From Eubacterium sp. (GTDB lineage: Bacteria > Bacillota > Clostridia > Oscillospirales > Acutalibacteraceae), in NCBI GenBank assembly GCA_022511225.1, contig JAFLRZ010000006.1, positions 1 to 64,000 of the forward strand: 64,000 bases of DNA. The letters run 5' to 3'. Shown here piece after piece: positions 7,598-16,887 of this stretch. Every line of letters begins with the position of its first letter. Within the stretch, counting starts at the first letter, position 1. The position numbers and the translations under genes are program-made. Below the pieces are notes generated by a model. That model worked only from the letters and a program-made list of their open reading frames with translations, ran no database searches and had not been told where the DNA came from.

Positions 7598-8926
7598 ATG
7601 AAGCAAATCAGAATTATTACCGTAGCATTAATACTTGCCATAATTGTCAGCGCAGTAAGTGCAATCACTGTTATAAACGGAAAAACTGTCGATGCAATTG
7701 GTGATGTCGAAATGAAAGACAACAGCACCGACTCTGTTTCAATAGAATGGGAAGCACTTGATGACGTTGACGGATATAAGGTTTATGCCGAAGATAAGGA
7801 TGGGAATTTTACGCTTGCTCAGAAAATAACCGACGGTGAAACGTGCAGCTATAAATTTGAAGAGCTTGAAGCAGGTACCCAGCTTAAGGTTAAGGTTGCA
7901 GGCTACAAGGTGTTTAATAAAAAAGAATATGACGGCGAGGAAAGTGCGCCGATTTGTGTCTACACTACTCCTGAAAAGATGGTGCTTAAGGCATATTCAG
8001 GCGACAAGGGTGTTCTTAAATTCAAGTGGACTGAAAAAAAGGCTCAGGGATACGAGCTTGAGTATTCAAAAAACGAAAATTTTGAAAAGAAGAAAACTGA
8101 GGATTTAAAGAACGACAAAATTAGCTATAAGGTTAAAAAATTAAATCCCGGAGATAATTATTATTCGCGTATCCGCTCATATATAATTGTCGACAGCAAC
8201 AAGATTTACGGAGAATGGAGTGAAAGCTGTAAAACCGAAATCAAGGATGCTGCTGTTCTCGGAGCAGATATTGACCCTAACAAGCCGATTGTAGCTTTGT
8301 CATTTGATGACGGACCTTCCTATCCCGATGGTAACGGAAACAGTGCTACAAACGATATCCTGAATGTTCTTGAAAAGTACGGCGCAAGGGCAACATTCTT
8401 TATGTGCGGCTCTCGTATTGCAAGCTCAAATAAGAATTATCTTAAGCGTGAGCTTGAGCTTGGATGTGAAATCGGAAACCATACGTATGACCACTCTAAT
8501 TATGGCAAAAAGGTTACTGCTACAGACATAAGCAAGAGCACTAAGGCTATTAAAAATGCTTGCGGTCAGGCACCTACCATATTCAGATGTCCGGGCGGAA
8601 TGATGTCTAATACAATTCAAAAGGAATGTGAAAAAGAGGGTATGCCGATTGCATACTGGTCGGTCGATACAGAGGACTGGAAGTCAAAGGACCCGAAAAA
8701 GATATGCAATACTGCAACAAAGTATGTCTACGACGGCTCAATAATCCTTATGCACGATATTTATCCTACTACTGCTGAGGCGGTTAAAAAGCTTGTGCCA
8801 AAGCTGATAAAAGAAGGTTACCAGATTGTAACGGTATCCGAGATGCTTGCAGTCAAAAACGGCGGAAAAGCACCGAAAGCAGGTCAGCAGTATATAGACT
8901 ACAAAACGATAAATAATAATACGTAG
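7598..8926 (+). CDS. Secreted polysaccharide deacetylase with fibronectin-type repeats
   Basis: 442 residues. An N-terminal hydrophobic segment (about 5-25) is a signal peptide or anchor. Two fibronectin type III-like modules follow (about 35-120 and 125-215; VSIEWEALDDVDGYKVYAED is typical). The NodB domain follows with SFDDGPS (D237, D238), a metal site HTYDH (H295, H299), FRCPGG, and the C-terminal ILMHD histidine. These are the five conserved carbohydrate esterase family 4 motifs, so it should remove N-acetyl groups from peptidoglycan or another amino-sugar polymer outside the cell. A GNAT gene follows nine bases after the stop. Confidence 0.93.
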   Translation: MKQIRIITVALILAIIVSAVSAITVINGKTVDAIGDVEMKDNSTDSVSIEWEALDDVDGYKVYAEDKDGNFTLAQKITDGETCSYKFEELEAGTQLKVKVAGYKVFNKKEYDGEESAPICVYTTPEKMVLKAYSGDKGVLKFKWTEKKAQGYELEYSKNENFEKKKTEDLKNDKISYKVKKLNPGDNYYSRIRSYIIVDSNKIYGEWSESCKTEIKDAAVLGADIDPNKPIVALSFDDGPSYPDGNGNSATNDILNVLEKYGARATFFMCGSRIASSNKNYLKRELELGCEIGNHTYDHSNYGKKVTATDISKSTKAIKNACGQAPTIFRCPGGMMSNTIQKECEKEGMPIAYWSVDTEDWKSKDPKKICNTATKYVYDGSIILMHDIYPTTAEAVKKLVPKLIKEGYQIVTVSEMLAVKNGGKAPKAGQQYIDYKTINNNT

Positions 8927-8935
8927 GATTTTGAA

Positions 8936-9358
8936 ATGAAAATTAAATGTTACGACGCCTTGCCTGATGAGTCGATGAATATTCGAAAGACGGTTTTTGT
9001 CGAGGAGCAAGGATTTATAGATGAATTTGACAAGATAGATACTTACGCTAAGCATCTCGTTATGTATGATGGCGATTTACCTATAGCTACCTGCCGATTT
9101 TTTAAGGAGCAAGGGAAGGAATATTACTTAATCGGCAGAATCGCAGTAATAAAGAATTACAGGGGACAAAATCTTGGTACTCAGCTACTAAGAGAGGCAG
9201 AAAAAATCATATTCCAAAATGGTGGTAATTACATTGCTCTTCATTCACAGCTTCAGGCAAAGCATTTTTACGAGAAGCAAGGGTATTTACCATATGGGGA
9301 AGTGGACTACGATGAAAGCTGTCCCCATATATGGATGTATAAAAAAATAGCGACATAG
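8936..9358 (+). CDS. GNAT-family N-acetyltransferase
   Basis: 140 residues, the usual size of a single GNAT domain. It has the early FVEEQGF segment, an acetyl-CoA binding loop RGQNLGTQLL (about residues 79-88), and a C-terminal AKHFYEKQGY. This arrangement fits the YjcF/ElaA-like group, whose substrates are mostly unknown. It starts nine bases after the deacetylase gene and shares its direction, so the two are probably co-transcribed. No strong ribosome site is visible, which suggests translational coupling. Confidence 0.88.
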   Translation: MKIKCYDALPDESMNIRKTVFVEEQGFIDEFDKIDTYAKHLVMYDGDLPIATCRFFKEQGKEYYLIGRIAVIKNYRGQNLGTQLLREAEKIIFQNGGNYIALHSQLQAKHFYEKQGYLPYGEVDYDESCPHIWMYKKIAT

Positions 9359-9428
9359 GGGATACCCTATGCCGTCAGGCTGTCGATAAACCGGCTGAAA
9401 CACGCCAAATAGATATTTAGTTTTATGC

Positions 9429-9478
9429 TTCCCTTGTTAAAGGGAGGGGACCGCGATAGGCGCGGTGGAGGGATTTTT
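9429..9478. repeat. Small-hairpin intergenic repeat
   Basis: Two adjacent hairpins: CCCTT-N4-AAGGG (9431-9444) and ACCGCG-ATAGG-CGCGGT (9450-9466), followed by GGAGGGATTTTT. It resembles short palindromic intergenic repeats commonly seen in Clostridia; only one clear copy occurs in this window. Confidence 0.45.
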
Positions 9479-9494
9479 GACCCCAATAGCATAT

Positions 9495-9529
9495 AAACGC
9501 CGCTTGAACATCGAATTCAAGCGGCGTTT
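9495..9529. terminator. Strong bidirectional hairpin terminator
   Basis: A perfect 14-bp stem (AAACGCCGCTTGAA at 9495-9508 with its complement at 9516-9529) has a 7-base loop. It lies between convergent genes ending at 9358 (+) and 9715 (-). Confidence 0.7.
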
Positions 9530-9634
9530 GGCGTTTTATCCCTTTGTCAATTCTACCGTACCTATGTACGCCTACGAATTGCCAAATGAATAATTCAGCT
9601 CCGTTTCTCGAAACCTGCCAGCGTGTCGAAAAAA

Positions 9635-9681
9635 TGTATTGAATGGATTTCCTGTAGGGAACGATGACCACATCGTTATGC
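9635..9681. repeat. Dispersed structured repeat, copy 1
   Basis: This 47-base element aligns without gaps to 34224-34270. Both carry TGTAGGG and a 7-bp hairpin with loop ACCA. Here the stem is AACGATG/CATCGTT; in the other copy it is AGCGATG/CATCGCT, a compensatory base-pair change that supports selection on the fold. Confidence 0.65.
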
Positions 9682-9714
9682 AGGGCGTCCCTTGAAGTTC
9701 TCGCATTTTTTGCT

Positions 9715-10437
9715 TTATAATACTGCCTTAAGGAACTGCTGTAAGCGTTCGTCCTTTGGCTCGTTGAAGATTTTTTCAGGGGTATCTTCCTCAATTATAT
9801 ATCCCTGATCCATAAAGATTACTCTATCGGCAACCTCACGGGCGAATCCCATTTCGTGAGTTACGACAACCATTGTCATACCCTGCTCGGCAAGCTCCTT
9901 CATAACCTGTAAAACCTCTCCGACCATTTCGGGGTCGAGTGCGGATGTAGGCTCATCAAAGAGCATTACGTCAGGATTCATAGCAAGTGAGCGCACTATT
10001 GCAACTCTCTGCTTCTGTCCGCCTGAAAGCTGCGACGGATAAGCGTTTGCTTTATCCTCTAAACCAACCTTTTTAAGAAGCTCTATTGCGTTCTTTTCTG
10101 CGTCATCTTTACTGATTTTTTTCAGCTTTCTTGGTGCAAGCGTAATATTGTCAAGTATAGTAAGATTATTAAAAAGGTTGAAATGTTGGAACACCATTCC
10201 CATATTTTCTCTTACCTTATTGACATTGCATTTTTTATCTGTAATGCATTGTCCTTCAAAGTAAATTTCACCGCCTGTCGGCTGTTCAAGGAGATTAAGA
10301 CATCTGAGGAAGGTAGATTTTCCGGAACCTGACGGACCAACAATTACTATTTTTTCTCCTTGCTTTATTTCATAGTCAATTCCTTTAAGCACATGGTTTG
10401 CACCAAAGCTTTTTTGAAGATTACAAACTTTTATCAC
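9715..10437 (-). CDS. Polar amino-acid ABC transporter ATP-binding protein
   Basis: 240 residues, the standard length of GlnQ/HisP-type ATPases. Walker A is GPSGSGKST (residues 34-42), the signature is LSGGQKQR (about 137), Walker B runs into [12 protein letters not shown], and the switch histidine is in [10 protein letters not shown]. It energises import of a polar amino acid on the inner face of the membrane. Its start overlaps the permease gene by 17 bases, showing translational coupling. The matching binding protein is at 11201-12055. The exact amino acid cannot be read from sequence. Confidence 0.95.
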   Translation of the reverse strand: MIKVCNLQKSFGANHVLKGIDYEIKQGEKIVIVGPSGSGKSTFLRCLNLLEQPTGGEIYFEGQCITDKKCNVNKVRENMGMVFQHFNLFNNLTILDNITLAPRKLKKISKDDAEKNAIELLKKVGLEDKANAYPSQLSGGQKQRVAIVRSLAMNPDVMLFDEPTSALDPEMVGEVLQVMKELAEQGMTMVVVTHEMGFAREVADRVIFMDQGYIIEEDTPEKIFNEPKDERLQQFLKAVL

Positions 10438-11131
10438 TTTTTCTCAGGCTCCTTTCCATAAGCTTAATAAGCAATGAAATTACAACGACAATAACAATAT
10501 AAATCATTGCCATAACAAGATAAGGCACCATAAATTCATAGCTGTTAGAACCGATACGGTTAAATGCAACGTAAAGGTCTGTTGCACCTACGAAGCTGAC
10601 TACAGACGTTTCCTTGATAAGAGAAATGAACTCGTTTCCAAGAGTAGGCAGAATATTCTTTACAGCCTGAGGCATTATAATTTTCATCATAGTTGTGCCG
10701 TAGCTTAAGCCTACAGAGCGTCCGCCTTCCATCTGACCTGAATCAACGGACAATATACCGCTTCGCATAATTTCTGATATATATGCACCGCTGTTAAGTC
10801 CGAATACGCAAATTGCAACAGTTACCGATGTCATATGAATACCAATTAAAGGCAAGATTACATAGTAAAAAACAAGAAGCTGAACAACAATCGGAGTACC
10901 TCTGAAAAGGCTTACATAAAACCCTGCGAGAGAGTCTAAAATTTTTATGAATTTATTTGATTTCGGCATAACTCGTACAGTTGCAATAATCGTACCTATT
11001 ACAATACCGATAACCAGACCGAGTACTGCAATAATAGCTGTATTTTTTAAGCCGAGCAGTACTGTTTTATAACCGCCGTGGTTAACAAAGAAGTCAAAAA
11101 AGACTTCAAGTTTTTTATCAAAGTTTCCCAT
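10421..11131 (-). CDS. Polar amino-acid ABC transporter permease
   Basis: 236 residues of the HisM/GlnP type with about five membrane helices. The cytoplasmic EAA loop ([21 protein letters not shown]) is read here as GGRSVGLSY followed by [12 protein letters not shown], the site that docks the ATPase. [17 protein letters not shown] is the other conserved family segment. It lies between the binding protein and the ATPase; a hairpin at 11157-11182 separates it from the binding protein gene and probably sets their ratio. Confidence 0.95.
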   Translation of the reverse strand: MGNFDKKLEVFFDFFVNHGGYKTVLLGLKNTAIIAVLGLVIGIVIGTIIATVRVMPKSNKFIKILDSLAGFYVSLFRGTPIVVQLLVFYYVILPLIGIHMTSVTVAICVFGLNSGAYISEIMRSGILSVDSGQMEGGRSVGLSYGTTMMKIIMPQAVKNILPTLGNEFISLIKETSVVSFVGATDLYVAFNRIGSNSYEFMVPYLVMAMIYIVIVVVISLLIKLMERSLRKSDKSL

Positions 11132-11156
11132 ATTCTATCCTGCAATTCTAAAAAAT

Positions 11157-11182
11157 TAGCCCTATCTGGATTGATAGGGCTA
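11157..11182 (-). terminator. Intercistronic terminator/attenuator in the ABC operon
   Basis: TAGCCCTATC (11157-11166) pairs with GATAGGGCTA (11173-11182), a perfect 10-bp stem; on the minus strand it is followed by TTTTTT. It lies between the binding-protein stop and the permease start. Partial termination here is a common way to make more binding protein than permease. Confidence 0.8.
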
Positions 11183-11200
11183 TATGATATTTGTACTTTA

Positions 11201-12055
11201 TTATGCTACTGCGTTTATAGCTGTTGTGATAGCCTGTGCAGGAGCAGCGTCAATGATAACGTAATCAATATTGCCATTTATTAAGTCCTGAACAGCAAGT
11301 GAGCCGTTATCATAACCAACAAACTCAGCCTTTAATCCGTCGAATTCAAGATCCTCACTGCCCTGAACGTATGCCTGACCTGTTGTACCGTTCTGTCCGC
11401 CGATTTTAACTGATGCATCAAGCTCATTGAGAATCTTGCTTACATCATCAGCAGTCTGGCAAGCGTCAAACGTTGTATCATCAGCTTTAACAACTACTTT
11501 CTGAGAAGCTGCATAGTATGACTCTGTAAAGTCAACCTGCTCAGCTCTATCAGGGCTTACAGTAAGACCTGCCATTGCGATATCGCATTTGCCCTGCTGA
11601 ACAGCAGTAACAACAGCCTCAAACTTCATATCCTTGATAACAAGCTCTAAACCAAGCTCATCAGCAATAATCTTTGCGATTTCCATATCGATACCGTAGA
11701 ACTGGTCGCCCTTCTTGAACTCGAATGGCTCGAATTCAGCATTTGTTGCAACAACAAGCTGTTCTTTTGATGTGTCCTCAGCGGCTGTAGTAATGCCTAC
11801 AGGCTCGCCGTCACTAAAGTAGTGATTGCATATTTCATCAAGCTTGCCGTTTGATTTAATATCAGCAACAACCTTATTAACCTTTTCTAAAAGCTCAGGC
11901 TGATTCTTGTCAACACCAAAAGCGTATTCCTCATTTGTGATTTCAATGTCTACAACCTTAACCTTTGCTCCATCGCTCTTTGAGCAAGCTGCGAATACAG
12001 CACCTACAAGAACAACTGCGAGAAGAGCAGCTAAAATTCTTTTTGCAATTTTCAT
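11201..12055 (-). CDS. Amino-acid ABC transporter binding lipoprotein, apparently circularly permuted
   Basis: 284 residues with a lipoprotein signal (lipidation Cys at residue 24, VFAAC). In normal family 3 binding proteins the mature chain starts with a strand like LVVATNAEFEPFEF and ends with a segment like EEYAFGV...ELLEKVN...NGKLDEICNHYF. Here that closing segment is at residues 32-80, directly after the lipobox. The usual first strand begins at residue 100, and the protein stops after DYVIIDAAPAQAI, where the closing segment would normally follow. All parts of a complete domain are present, in rotated order. AAGGAG precedes the ATG and a terminator follows the stop, so the gene is intact. 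Confidence 0.92.
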   Translation of the reverse strand: MKIAKRILAALLAVVLVGAVFAACSKSDGAKVKVVDIEITNEEYAFGVDKNQPELLEKVNKVVADIKSNGKLDEICNHYFSDGEPVGITTAAEDTSKEQLVVATNAEFEPFEFKKGDQFYGIDMEIAKIIADELGLELVIKDMKFEAVVTAVQQGKCDIAMAGLTVSPDRAEQVDFTESYYAASQKVVVKADDTTFDACQTADDVSKILNELDASVKIGGQNGTTGQAYVQGSEDLEFDGLKAEFVGYDNGSLAVQDLINGNIDYVIIDAAPAQAITTAINAVA

Positions 12056-12150
12056 TTTTCTTTCTCCTTAAATATGTATTTTAATACCACTAATCTATCA
12101 CAAGGTTAGAGTAAAGTCAACAAATTTTGTATATTTATGCATTAAATGTA

Positions 12151-12924
12151 TTAATCGGCATTTGCGAGCCATTCGTATTCAGGAACGTAGATTCTCGTCT
12201 TGTCCCAAGGATCGCCGTCAAGATGACGAATAAGCCACACGTAATACATTTCATAGCCCGGTGCAGTAACCTGCTGATGAGCATTTCCGCCTCTTATGCA
12301 AAGGCAGGTGCCGTTTTCCGTCTTATACGGAGTATCTCCCTCAAAGCCTGCCCCGAAGCCTTCAGGATGGTCAAACTGATAATAGTAAAGCTCAGGCTGA
12401 GGATGATGGTGGGGAGGATAGCTCGACCATCTGCCCGGCTGATTGAAAACCTCACCCATAACCATATTTGAATATGGAGCATTATCAATATCAAACATTG
12501 TTGACACGATTCTATGGCCTGTGCCGTTCCACTGACCCTTGCCGAATTCCTGATACAAGCAGTTGTCGGGATTATAGAAAACACTTTCCCAAGTTTTTTC
12601 ATTATCAGTAATTTGAACGAGGATTTCACTGTCCTCAATAGCAGTTACTTCCGCCTTTGTGCCGTGAGAGAAATGAACTGCATACGGTGTTTTGTGGAAT
12701 GGATTTTCTCTTTCGCATATTTCGTCGATTTTGTCGCCTACAACAAACTGCACCTTTCCTGATAAAAGAAGAATTGCACATTCATCATTATCAAAATCTG
12801 CCTTATAGCTTTCGCCCTTTTTGAGCTTATAGACGTAAATATCCATAAGCATTTCAGGGTTTACACCGTTTCTTTCGCAAAGAATTTTTTTGCCGTTTTC
12901 ATCAAATTCAGGCTTAAATAACAT
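12151..12924 (-). CDS. iolB: IolB/KduI-type sugar isomerase (5-deoxyglucuronate isomerase-like)
   Basis: 257 residues, close to IolB length, a two-lobed cupin. The metal-binding cupin motif is SSYPPHHHPQPELYYYQF (about residues 171-188), followed by a second half with GNAHQQVTAPGYEMYYVW, which supplies the last histidine. In the inositol pathway IolB converts 5-deoxyglucuronate to its keto-acid isomer. No other inositol gene lies in the window; the gene sits 12 bases after ktrA, at the end of a wall and potassium operon. The family call is firm, the substrate less so. Confidence 0.82.
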   Translation of the reverse strand: MLFKPEFDENGKKILCERNGVNPEMLMDIYVYKLKKGESYKADFDNDECAILLLSGKVQFVVGDKIDEICERENPFHKTPYAVHFSHGTKAEVTAIEDSEILVQITDNEKTWESVFYNPDNCLYQEFGKGQWNGTGHRIVSTMFDIDNAPYSNMVMGEVFNQPGRWSSYPPHHHPQPELYYYQFDHPEGFGAGFEGDTPYKTENGTCLCIRGGNAHQQVTAPGYEMYYVWLIRHLDGDPWDKTRIYVPEYEWLANAD

Positions 12925-12936
12925 AGCTGATACCTC

Positions 12937-13578
12937 TTATCTTATGATTTTTTTAATATTCTTATTTTCGCCCATAATGATTATATGCTCATTTTTTTTG
13001 AAAACATAATCGGGTGAATTAATTGTTTTGACTTCATCTCCGTTTTTGTAGGCGATAACCGTTACCCCGTGAGCCTTGCGAACCTCAACCTTTTTGAGTG
13101 ATTTTCCTATCCAGCTGTACGGAGGCTCAATCTCGTAAATTCCCGTTTGGTCGCTCAGCTTGAAGTAGTCGTGAATTATAGTATTGTTGTATGAAACAGC
13201 CATTGTATAAGCCATATCCCTTTCGGGATAAACGACCTTGTCTGCTCCGTTCTGAATAAGGAACTTTTCGTGAACAAGCGATGACGCTTTTGATATGACG
13301 TATCTTGCACCAAGCTCCTTGAGATAGCTCGTGATTACAACGCTGTCCTGAAAATCACCGATACATACGAAAACGTAATCATAATCGTCTACACCGAGAG
13401 CTTTAAGATTTGCTTTTACGGTATAATCACCGATTTCGCAGCTGGTAACCTCTGATGAATATTCTTCAATTTTGCGTTCGTTCTCGTCAACGAGCATAAC
13501 GTCGTTGCCCATATCGCAAAGATTTTTTGCAAGATGATAGCCGAATTTACCGGCACCTATTACTAATACTGATTGCAT
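12937..13578 (-). CDS. ktrA: KtrA-type potassium uptake regulatory subunit
   Basis: 213 residues: an RCK-N Rossmann domain (GAGKFGYHLA at about 7-16, acidic LVDENE after the second strand) and an RCK-C domain from about residue 140. KtrA rings bind nucleotides such as ATP/ADP and NADH, and in many Firmicutes cyclic di-AMP at the RCK-C domain, and gate the KtrB channel-like transporter. The ktrB gene lies 28 bases upstream in the same direction. Confidence 0.93.
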   Translation of the reverse strand: MQSVLVIGAGKFGYHLAKNLCDMGNDVMLVDENERKIEEYSSEVTSCEIGDYTVKANLKALGVDDYDYVFVCIGDFQDSVVITSYLKELGARYVISKASSLVHEKFLIQNGADKVVYPERDMAYTMAVSYNNTIIHDYFKLSDQTGIYEIEPPYSWIGKSLKKVEVRKAHGVTVIAYKNGDEVKTINSPDYVFKKNEHIIIMGENKNIKKIIR

Positions 13579-13606
13579 ATTTCACCTCGTAATAACTATT
13601 CAACAA

Positions 13607-14968
13607 TTATCCTATGAGCAGATTACCGCGTGGTTTTTGTGCTGAACTGCGCTTGACCCCGTAGAAAAGCGTAAATGCAAATACAAGCGAAGTTAATCTG
13701 CCTATAAACATCATAAGGATTATAACTATTTTTGGAATTGTTTCAAAAGACGACGTTATCCCCGTAGTCATACCAACCGTACCCATAGCAGAGAAGCATT
13801 CAAACAGTACGTCGGAAAGCTCAAGACTCGGCTGAGCAATGATTATGACGATCGCACCTGCGACTATCTGCGCAACGTTTATAAATACTATTGCAGCAGA
13901 TTTCATCATATCATCACTGCTGATTCGCTTGCCGAAGATTTCAACGTTACTTTTTTTTCTGAACGTGGAAATCACGCAAAGAAACATTATTGCTATCGTG
14001 GTTGTTTTTATGCCGCCTGCTGTTGACCCCGATGAACCGCCGATAAGCATAAGAATATCGGTTATCATTCGTGACGGTGCAGTAAGCGAAGCGTTGCTTA
14101 CCGAGTTGAAACCGGCTGTTCTTGCCGTAGAGCTCGCAAAAAATGAGTTTAATATTTTCTGCCATATCGGCATACCGTCAAGCGTATTTGAATACTCAAA
14201 TATCATAAAAAATACGGTGCCGATAACAAGGAGAATTGCAGTTGTAACAAGAACAAGCTTAGTGTGAACGTTGTACTTTTTAGCCCTGAAGCGGTTTGAT
14301 ACAATATCGTCCCACACGAGAAATCCTATACCGCCTGCTATTATCAAAAATGCGATAGTTAAAATTATTACGGGATTATCGTTTACGCTCATCAGCGAGG
14401 AGCCCGGTGAAATCCTGCCCATAATGTCGAAGCCTGCGTTACAAAATGCAGATATAGAAAGAAATACCGAGGTGTACAGTCCGCTTTTTATACCCAACTG
14501 AGGTATAAACTGCGTTGAGAGAATGGCTGCACCAAGTAATTCGAATATCGCAGTTCCGCCGACAACAACCCTTACAAGACCTTTTGTGCCACCCGTATAA
14601 ATGGAGCCAAGGCTTTCACGCAGAAGTATTTTTTCGTGAACAGAAAATCTCTTTTTAACAAATCGTGAAAACAGCGTAATAATCGTTATAAAGCCGAGGC
14701 CGCCAATCTGAATTAAGCAGATTATCACGATTTGACCGAACAGAGTCCATTTTGTAAACGTGTCAAATATTACAAGTCCCGTTACACAGCTTGCAGACGT
14801 TGCCGTAAAAAGTGCATCAAGAAAGCTTACACTGCCGCTTTTTACCGATATCGGAAGCATCAGAAGAAGTGCTCCAACAAGTATCAGGATGATAAAGCTC
14901 AGAGCAACTAATCTTGGATATGAATTTGTATAGTTTTTTTTAGATTTTGATTTGTTGTTATTATTCAA
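13607..14968 (-). CDS. ktrB: KtrB/TrkH-type potassium transporter
   Basis: 453 residues, the normal KtrB length, made of four membrane-pore-membrane repeats. The selectivity loops are visible as SCVTGL, FCNAGFD, ARTAGFN and MGTVGMTTG, each with the conserved glycine. It takes up K+ and works with the KtrA protein encoded next. It is preceded at 15 bases by a CapD-like gene, so potassium uptake is co-transcribed with envelope genes. Confidence 0.94.
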   Translation of the reverse strand: MNNNNKSKSKKNYTNSYPRLVALSFIILILVGALLLMLPISVKSGSVSFLDALFTATSASCVTGLVIFDTFTKWTLFGQIVIICLIQIGGLGFITIITLFSRFVKKRFSVHEKILLRESLGSIYTGGTKGLVRVVVGGTAIFELLGAAILSTQFIPQLGIKSGLYTSVFLSISAFCNAGFDIMGRISPGSSLMSVNDNPVIILTIAFLIIAGGIGFLVWDDIVSNRFRAKKYNVHTKLVLVTTAILLVIGTVFFMIFEYSNTLDGMPIWQKILNSFFASSTARTAGFNSVSNASLTAPSRMITDILMLIGGSSGSTAGGIKTTTIAIMFLCVISTFRKKSNVEIFGKRISSDDMMKSAAIVFINVAQIVAGAIVIIIAQPSLELSDVLFECFSAMGTVGMTTGITSSFETIPKIVIILMMFIGRLTSLVFAFTLFYGVKRSSAQKPRGNLLIG

Positions 14969-14983
14969 AATATTGCTCCGAAA

Positions 14984-16852
14984 TCAGTTTGCGGCAGGAT
15001 GATAGTTTTGTACGACAGTCATAAGCTTTTCCCTTACGTTCTCATTGTTTATATCCTTGAGGGAATTAAGCATTGACTCAAAGTGATCCTTGTCGATAAC
15101 CATAGGCTGATTGACAAATATTTTTTCATTTGCTGTTTTTTGTCTTGTTTTAATTTCCTCGTCGAGTGAAAGCTCTTCAAAAAGCTTTTCACCGGGGCGA
15201 AGTCCTGTAATCTCAATACCGATTTCGTCAACCGTAAAGCCTGACAGGGTTATAAGATTTTCTGCAAGGTCCATAATTTTTACAGGCTCACCCATATCAA
15301 GCACGAATACCTCACCGCCTTTTGCAAGTCCGCCTGCCTGACAGACAAGCTGAGCAGCTTCGGGAATAGTCATAAAATACCTCGTGATGTCCGGATGTGT
15401 AACCTTAATCGGACCGCCACGTTCAATCTGCCTTTCAAAAATAGGAATTACGGAACCGTGAGAGCCAAGAACGTTACCAAATCGTACAGCGGTATACTTT
15501 GTGCTTTCGCTTATATCGTTCATATACTGCACGATGATTTCTGTAATTCTTTTCGTTGCGCCCATAACGTTTGTAGGATTTACTGCCTTGTCAGTTGAAA
15601 GTATAACCATTTTCGGCACCTTGAATTTGTCAGCAGTTATGGCAACGTTATACGTTCCGAATACGTTGTTTTTTACTGCCTCGCACGGAGAATCCTCCAT
15701 AAGAGGAACGTGCTTATGAGCAGCAGCGTGAAATACAACATCAGGATGAAATTCCTCAAATACCTCGTTAAGCCTGTTGACGTCACGAACGGAGCCTATT
15801 CTGATTTGAATGTTGATTTTTTCAGCATATCTGTCATTAAGCTCGTTTGCAAGCTCGAAGGCTGAGTTCTCATTAATATCAAAAATTACGATTGTCTTTG
15901 GATTATAACGTGCACATTGGGCGCAAAGCTCTGAGCCTATTGAACCGCCGCCGCCTGTGACGAGAATAGTTTTTTCGATAAGATAGCTGCAGATTTTTTT
16001 ATCAAGCTTGACCTCATCTCTTGCGAGAAGGTCGGTAATATTTACTTTTCTGATTCTGTTCATTGAGGCACCGTCGTTGAGAATTTCATCAAGTGACGGA
16101 GTTGTTTTAACAGGCTTACCTGATTTTATTGCAATTTTAATTATTTCATTAATTCTTACTTTTGTGGCAGAGGGAATAGTGATAATAATTTCATCAATAT
16201 TATATTTTTCGGCAAGCATCGGAATATCGTTGCAGTTGCCTGCGATTTCAACACCGTTTATAAGCTTGTGCTTTTTGCCGGGATTATCGTCAACTGCAAC
16301 AACCGGCACTACCTTGTCAGACTGATTAAGCTTCATATCGTTGATAATTGTATTGCCCATATATCCTGCGCCTACAATCATAACTCGTTTAAGATTTTTA
16401 AGCTTTTCCTGAGAAGTATGTGAGCTCTTTCTCATAATATAATTCATTACCCTGTAACCAAGACGGGGAAGTGAAGTAACTACAAGTACAAGCACGAAAA
16501 TAATTATATAGTCATACGTTACAAGCACCTGAAAATTAAAAGTGTGCTGAAACAGAACCTTGTCAATAAGCATTATAAGTATGGAATTGACGAGGGAAGC
16601 ATTGAAACAGGAAATTATTTCCTTTATATCGGCAAATGTCCATATGCTTCTGTAAAGTTTGAAAATGAAGTTCACGAATATAAACACTGCCGTAACTGCT
16701 ATAAAATGATACGGATTGAGAACGGTATTTATATAGTCAAAGTTTGTATACCGTACAATAAAAGCAATAACTGCAAGCGATAAATTAAGCAGTGCTGCAT
16801 CGTACAGCATAAGAGCAAATATTTTTAATCTTGCTTTTGCCTTTGCACTCAT
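14984..16852 (-). CDS. CapD/WbpM-like nucleotide-sugar dehydratase, membrane-bound
   Basis: About 622 residues, the length of membrane-bound UDP-HexNAc 4,6-dehydratases such as WbpM, PglF and CapD. Four N-terminal membrane helices (to about residue 125) are followed by a CoA-binding-like Rossmann domain (VGAGYMGN) and a long SDR domain with VTGGGGSIGSEL. The usual catalytic YxxxK reads MGATK, as in WbpM, where methionine replaces tyrosine. It makes a keto-deoxy sugar precursor for capsule or glycoconjugates. Chosen start: ATG with GGGAG eight bases upstream; an ATG at 16891 overlapping the CHAP gene is weaker. Confidence 0.92.
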   Translation of the reverse strand: MSAKAKARLKIFALMLYDAALLNLSLAVIAFIVRYTNFDYINTVLNPYHFIAVTAVFIFVNFIFKLYRSIWTFADIKEIISCFNASLVNSILIMLIDKVLFQHTFNFQVLVTYDYIIIFVLVLVVTSLPRLGYRVMNYIMRKSSHTSQEKLKNLKRVMIVGAGYMGNTIINDMKLNQSDKVVPVVAVDDNPGKKHKLINGVEIAGNCNDIPMLAEKYNIDEIIITIPSATKVRINEIIKIAIKSGKPVKTTPSLDEILNDGASMNRIRKVNITDLLARDEVKLDKKICSYLIEKTILVTGGGGSIGSELCAQCARYNPKTIVIFDINENSAFELANELNDRYAEKINIQIRIGSVRDVNRLNEVFEEFHPDVVFHAAAHKHVPLMEDSPCEAVKNNVFGTYNVAITADKFKVPKMVILSTDKAVNPTNVMGATKRITEIIVQYMNDISESTKYTAVRFGNVLGSHGSVIPIFERQIERGGPIKVTHPDITRYFMTIPEAAQLVCQAGGLAKGGEVFVLDMGEPVKIMDLAENLITLSGFTVDEIGIEITGLRPGEKLFEELSLDEEIKTRQKTANEKIFVNQPMVIDKDHFESMLNSLKDINNENVREKLMTVVQNYHPAAN

Positions 16853-16887
16853 AATGAAATCTCCCTTTTCTGAATTAGCTGATTTCT

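Larger units (their letters stand above)
9359..9714. other. Intergenic region made of structured repeats
   Basis: No gene is supported here. It holds a small-hairpin repeat (9429-9478), a strong hairpin (9495-9529) and a dispersed repeat copy (9635-9681). The convergent genes at both ends could both use the hairpin at 9495 for termination. Confidence 0.6.

Noticed and set aside
11201..12055. Assembly error or frameshift as the cause of the odd binding-protein order
   Set aside because: A single uninterrupted frame with RBS, lipobox, intact middle and a terminator after the stop; a misassembly would have to cut exactly at domain borders and keep the signal peptide in frame.
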